This document shows positions 63,701 to 64,000 of a DNA stretch of 64,000 bases, in pieces; positions within the stretch are counted from its first letter, which is position 1; each line of letters begins with the position of its first letter. Both the position numbers and the translations under genes were made by a program. The notes beneath the pieces were generated by a model. The model ran no database searches, had not been told where the DNA came from, and saw nothing but the letters and a program-made list of their open reading frames with translations. Source of the stretch: Narthecium ossifragum (Eukaryota > Streptophyta > Magnoliopsida > Dioscoreales > Nartheciaceae); assembly GCA_963920575.1 (NCBI GenBank), contig CAWUCF010000033.1, positions 150,617 to 214,616 of the forward strand, in the 5' to 3' direction.

Positions 63701-64000
63701 ACCTAACTTTTATTATTTGATATTTTAATTTAAAAATTGAATGCAAACTATAAGCACTGTTTTTCTCTAAACAAACAAACACATTATTGTGATTCAAATG
63801 AAAATAATTCATACCATAAAATATATTTCATAAACAAACAGCTTTGTAGGTTGCTTATACAAAAAGATGAGTTACTGCATACATCAAAGTTATATAATTA
63901 TGTTAATTCAAAACATTACACTTAAATTACATTAATATCCAAAACAAGTCCGATCGATATCCGCACCAGCTAACATTGATCTAATAGATCAAGTATCCTG
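63701..64000. other. AT-rich unique-looking DNA
   Basis: There is no satellite, no TGTCAC motif and no convincing coding sequence. The open frame at 63737-63925 starts at TTG, is rich in N/K/Y codons as expected of AT-rich DNA, and resembles nothing I know. The last 60 bases are less AT-rich and could be the edge of something that continues outside the window. Confidence 0.6.

Noticed and set aside
63737..63925. A 62-codon open frame in the right flank
   Set aside because: Starts at TTG, AT-driven composition, no recognisable motif or upstream signals.

Overview
The window is plant nuclear repeat DNA and contains no functional gene that I can support. About 59 kb (1-24057 and 28267-63303) is one head-to-tail satellite array with a monomer of about 181 bp, roughly 325 copies, all in the same orientation. 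Each monomer joins a T/C-rich, almost homopyrimidine segment to a GC- and CpG-rich core around GGATCGGGCACGTCGAA. Most monomers keep a HindIII site (AAGCTT), and many keep a BamHI site (GGATCC). I do not recognise the family. Array size, monomer length close to a nucleosome repeat, higher-order structure and a nested Ty3/gypsy element suggest centromeric or pericentromeric heterochromatin. The satellite, the Met-tRNA primer site and the class II-like palindromic repeats at the right edge fit a flowering plant; I cannot name the species.

Layout. 1 to ~15000: diverged monomers, mostly with a 'cgaagcccctgg' core, with local dimer duplications. ~15000-24057: a mixed domain that adds monomers with 'cccctaagcccc' or 'cccctatgcccc' cores and contains many truncated monomers. 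24058-28266: a nested, internally deleted Ty3/gypsy LTR retrotransposon with a complete 5' LTR of ~2.35 kb, primer-binding site, gag with premature stops, the start of the protease, and only the last 186 bp of the 3' LTR. 28267-36710: mixed satellite with rearranged monomers. 36711-~47420: large ~4.85 kb (about 27-monomer) super-repeats in two copies plus part of a third. 47421-52457: mixed satellite. 52458-63303: the youngest and most homogeneous domain, with a clear higher-order repeat (HOR) of nine monomer types (1627 bp) that contracts to six and expands to twelve monomers. 63304-63700: a dense field of AGTGACA/TGTCACT inverted motifs resembling the subterminal region of a class II transposon. 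63701-64000: AT-rich DNA without a recognisable feature.

The many 60-260 codon open frames on the + strand of the satellite are a composition artefact. The + strand is pyrimidine-rich and so poor in stop codons, the frames generally begin at TTG rather than ATG, and their length follows monomer length modulo 3. I do not annotate them as genes. The only protein-coding remnants are the gag and protease pieces of the retrotransposon.
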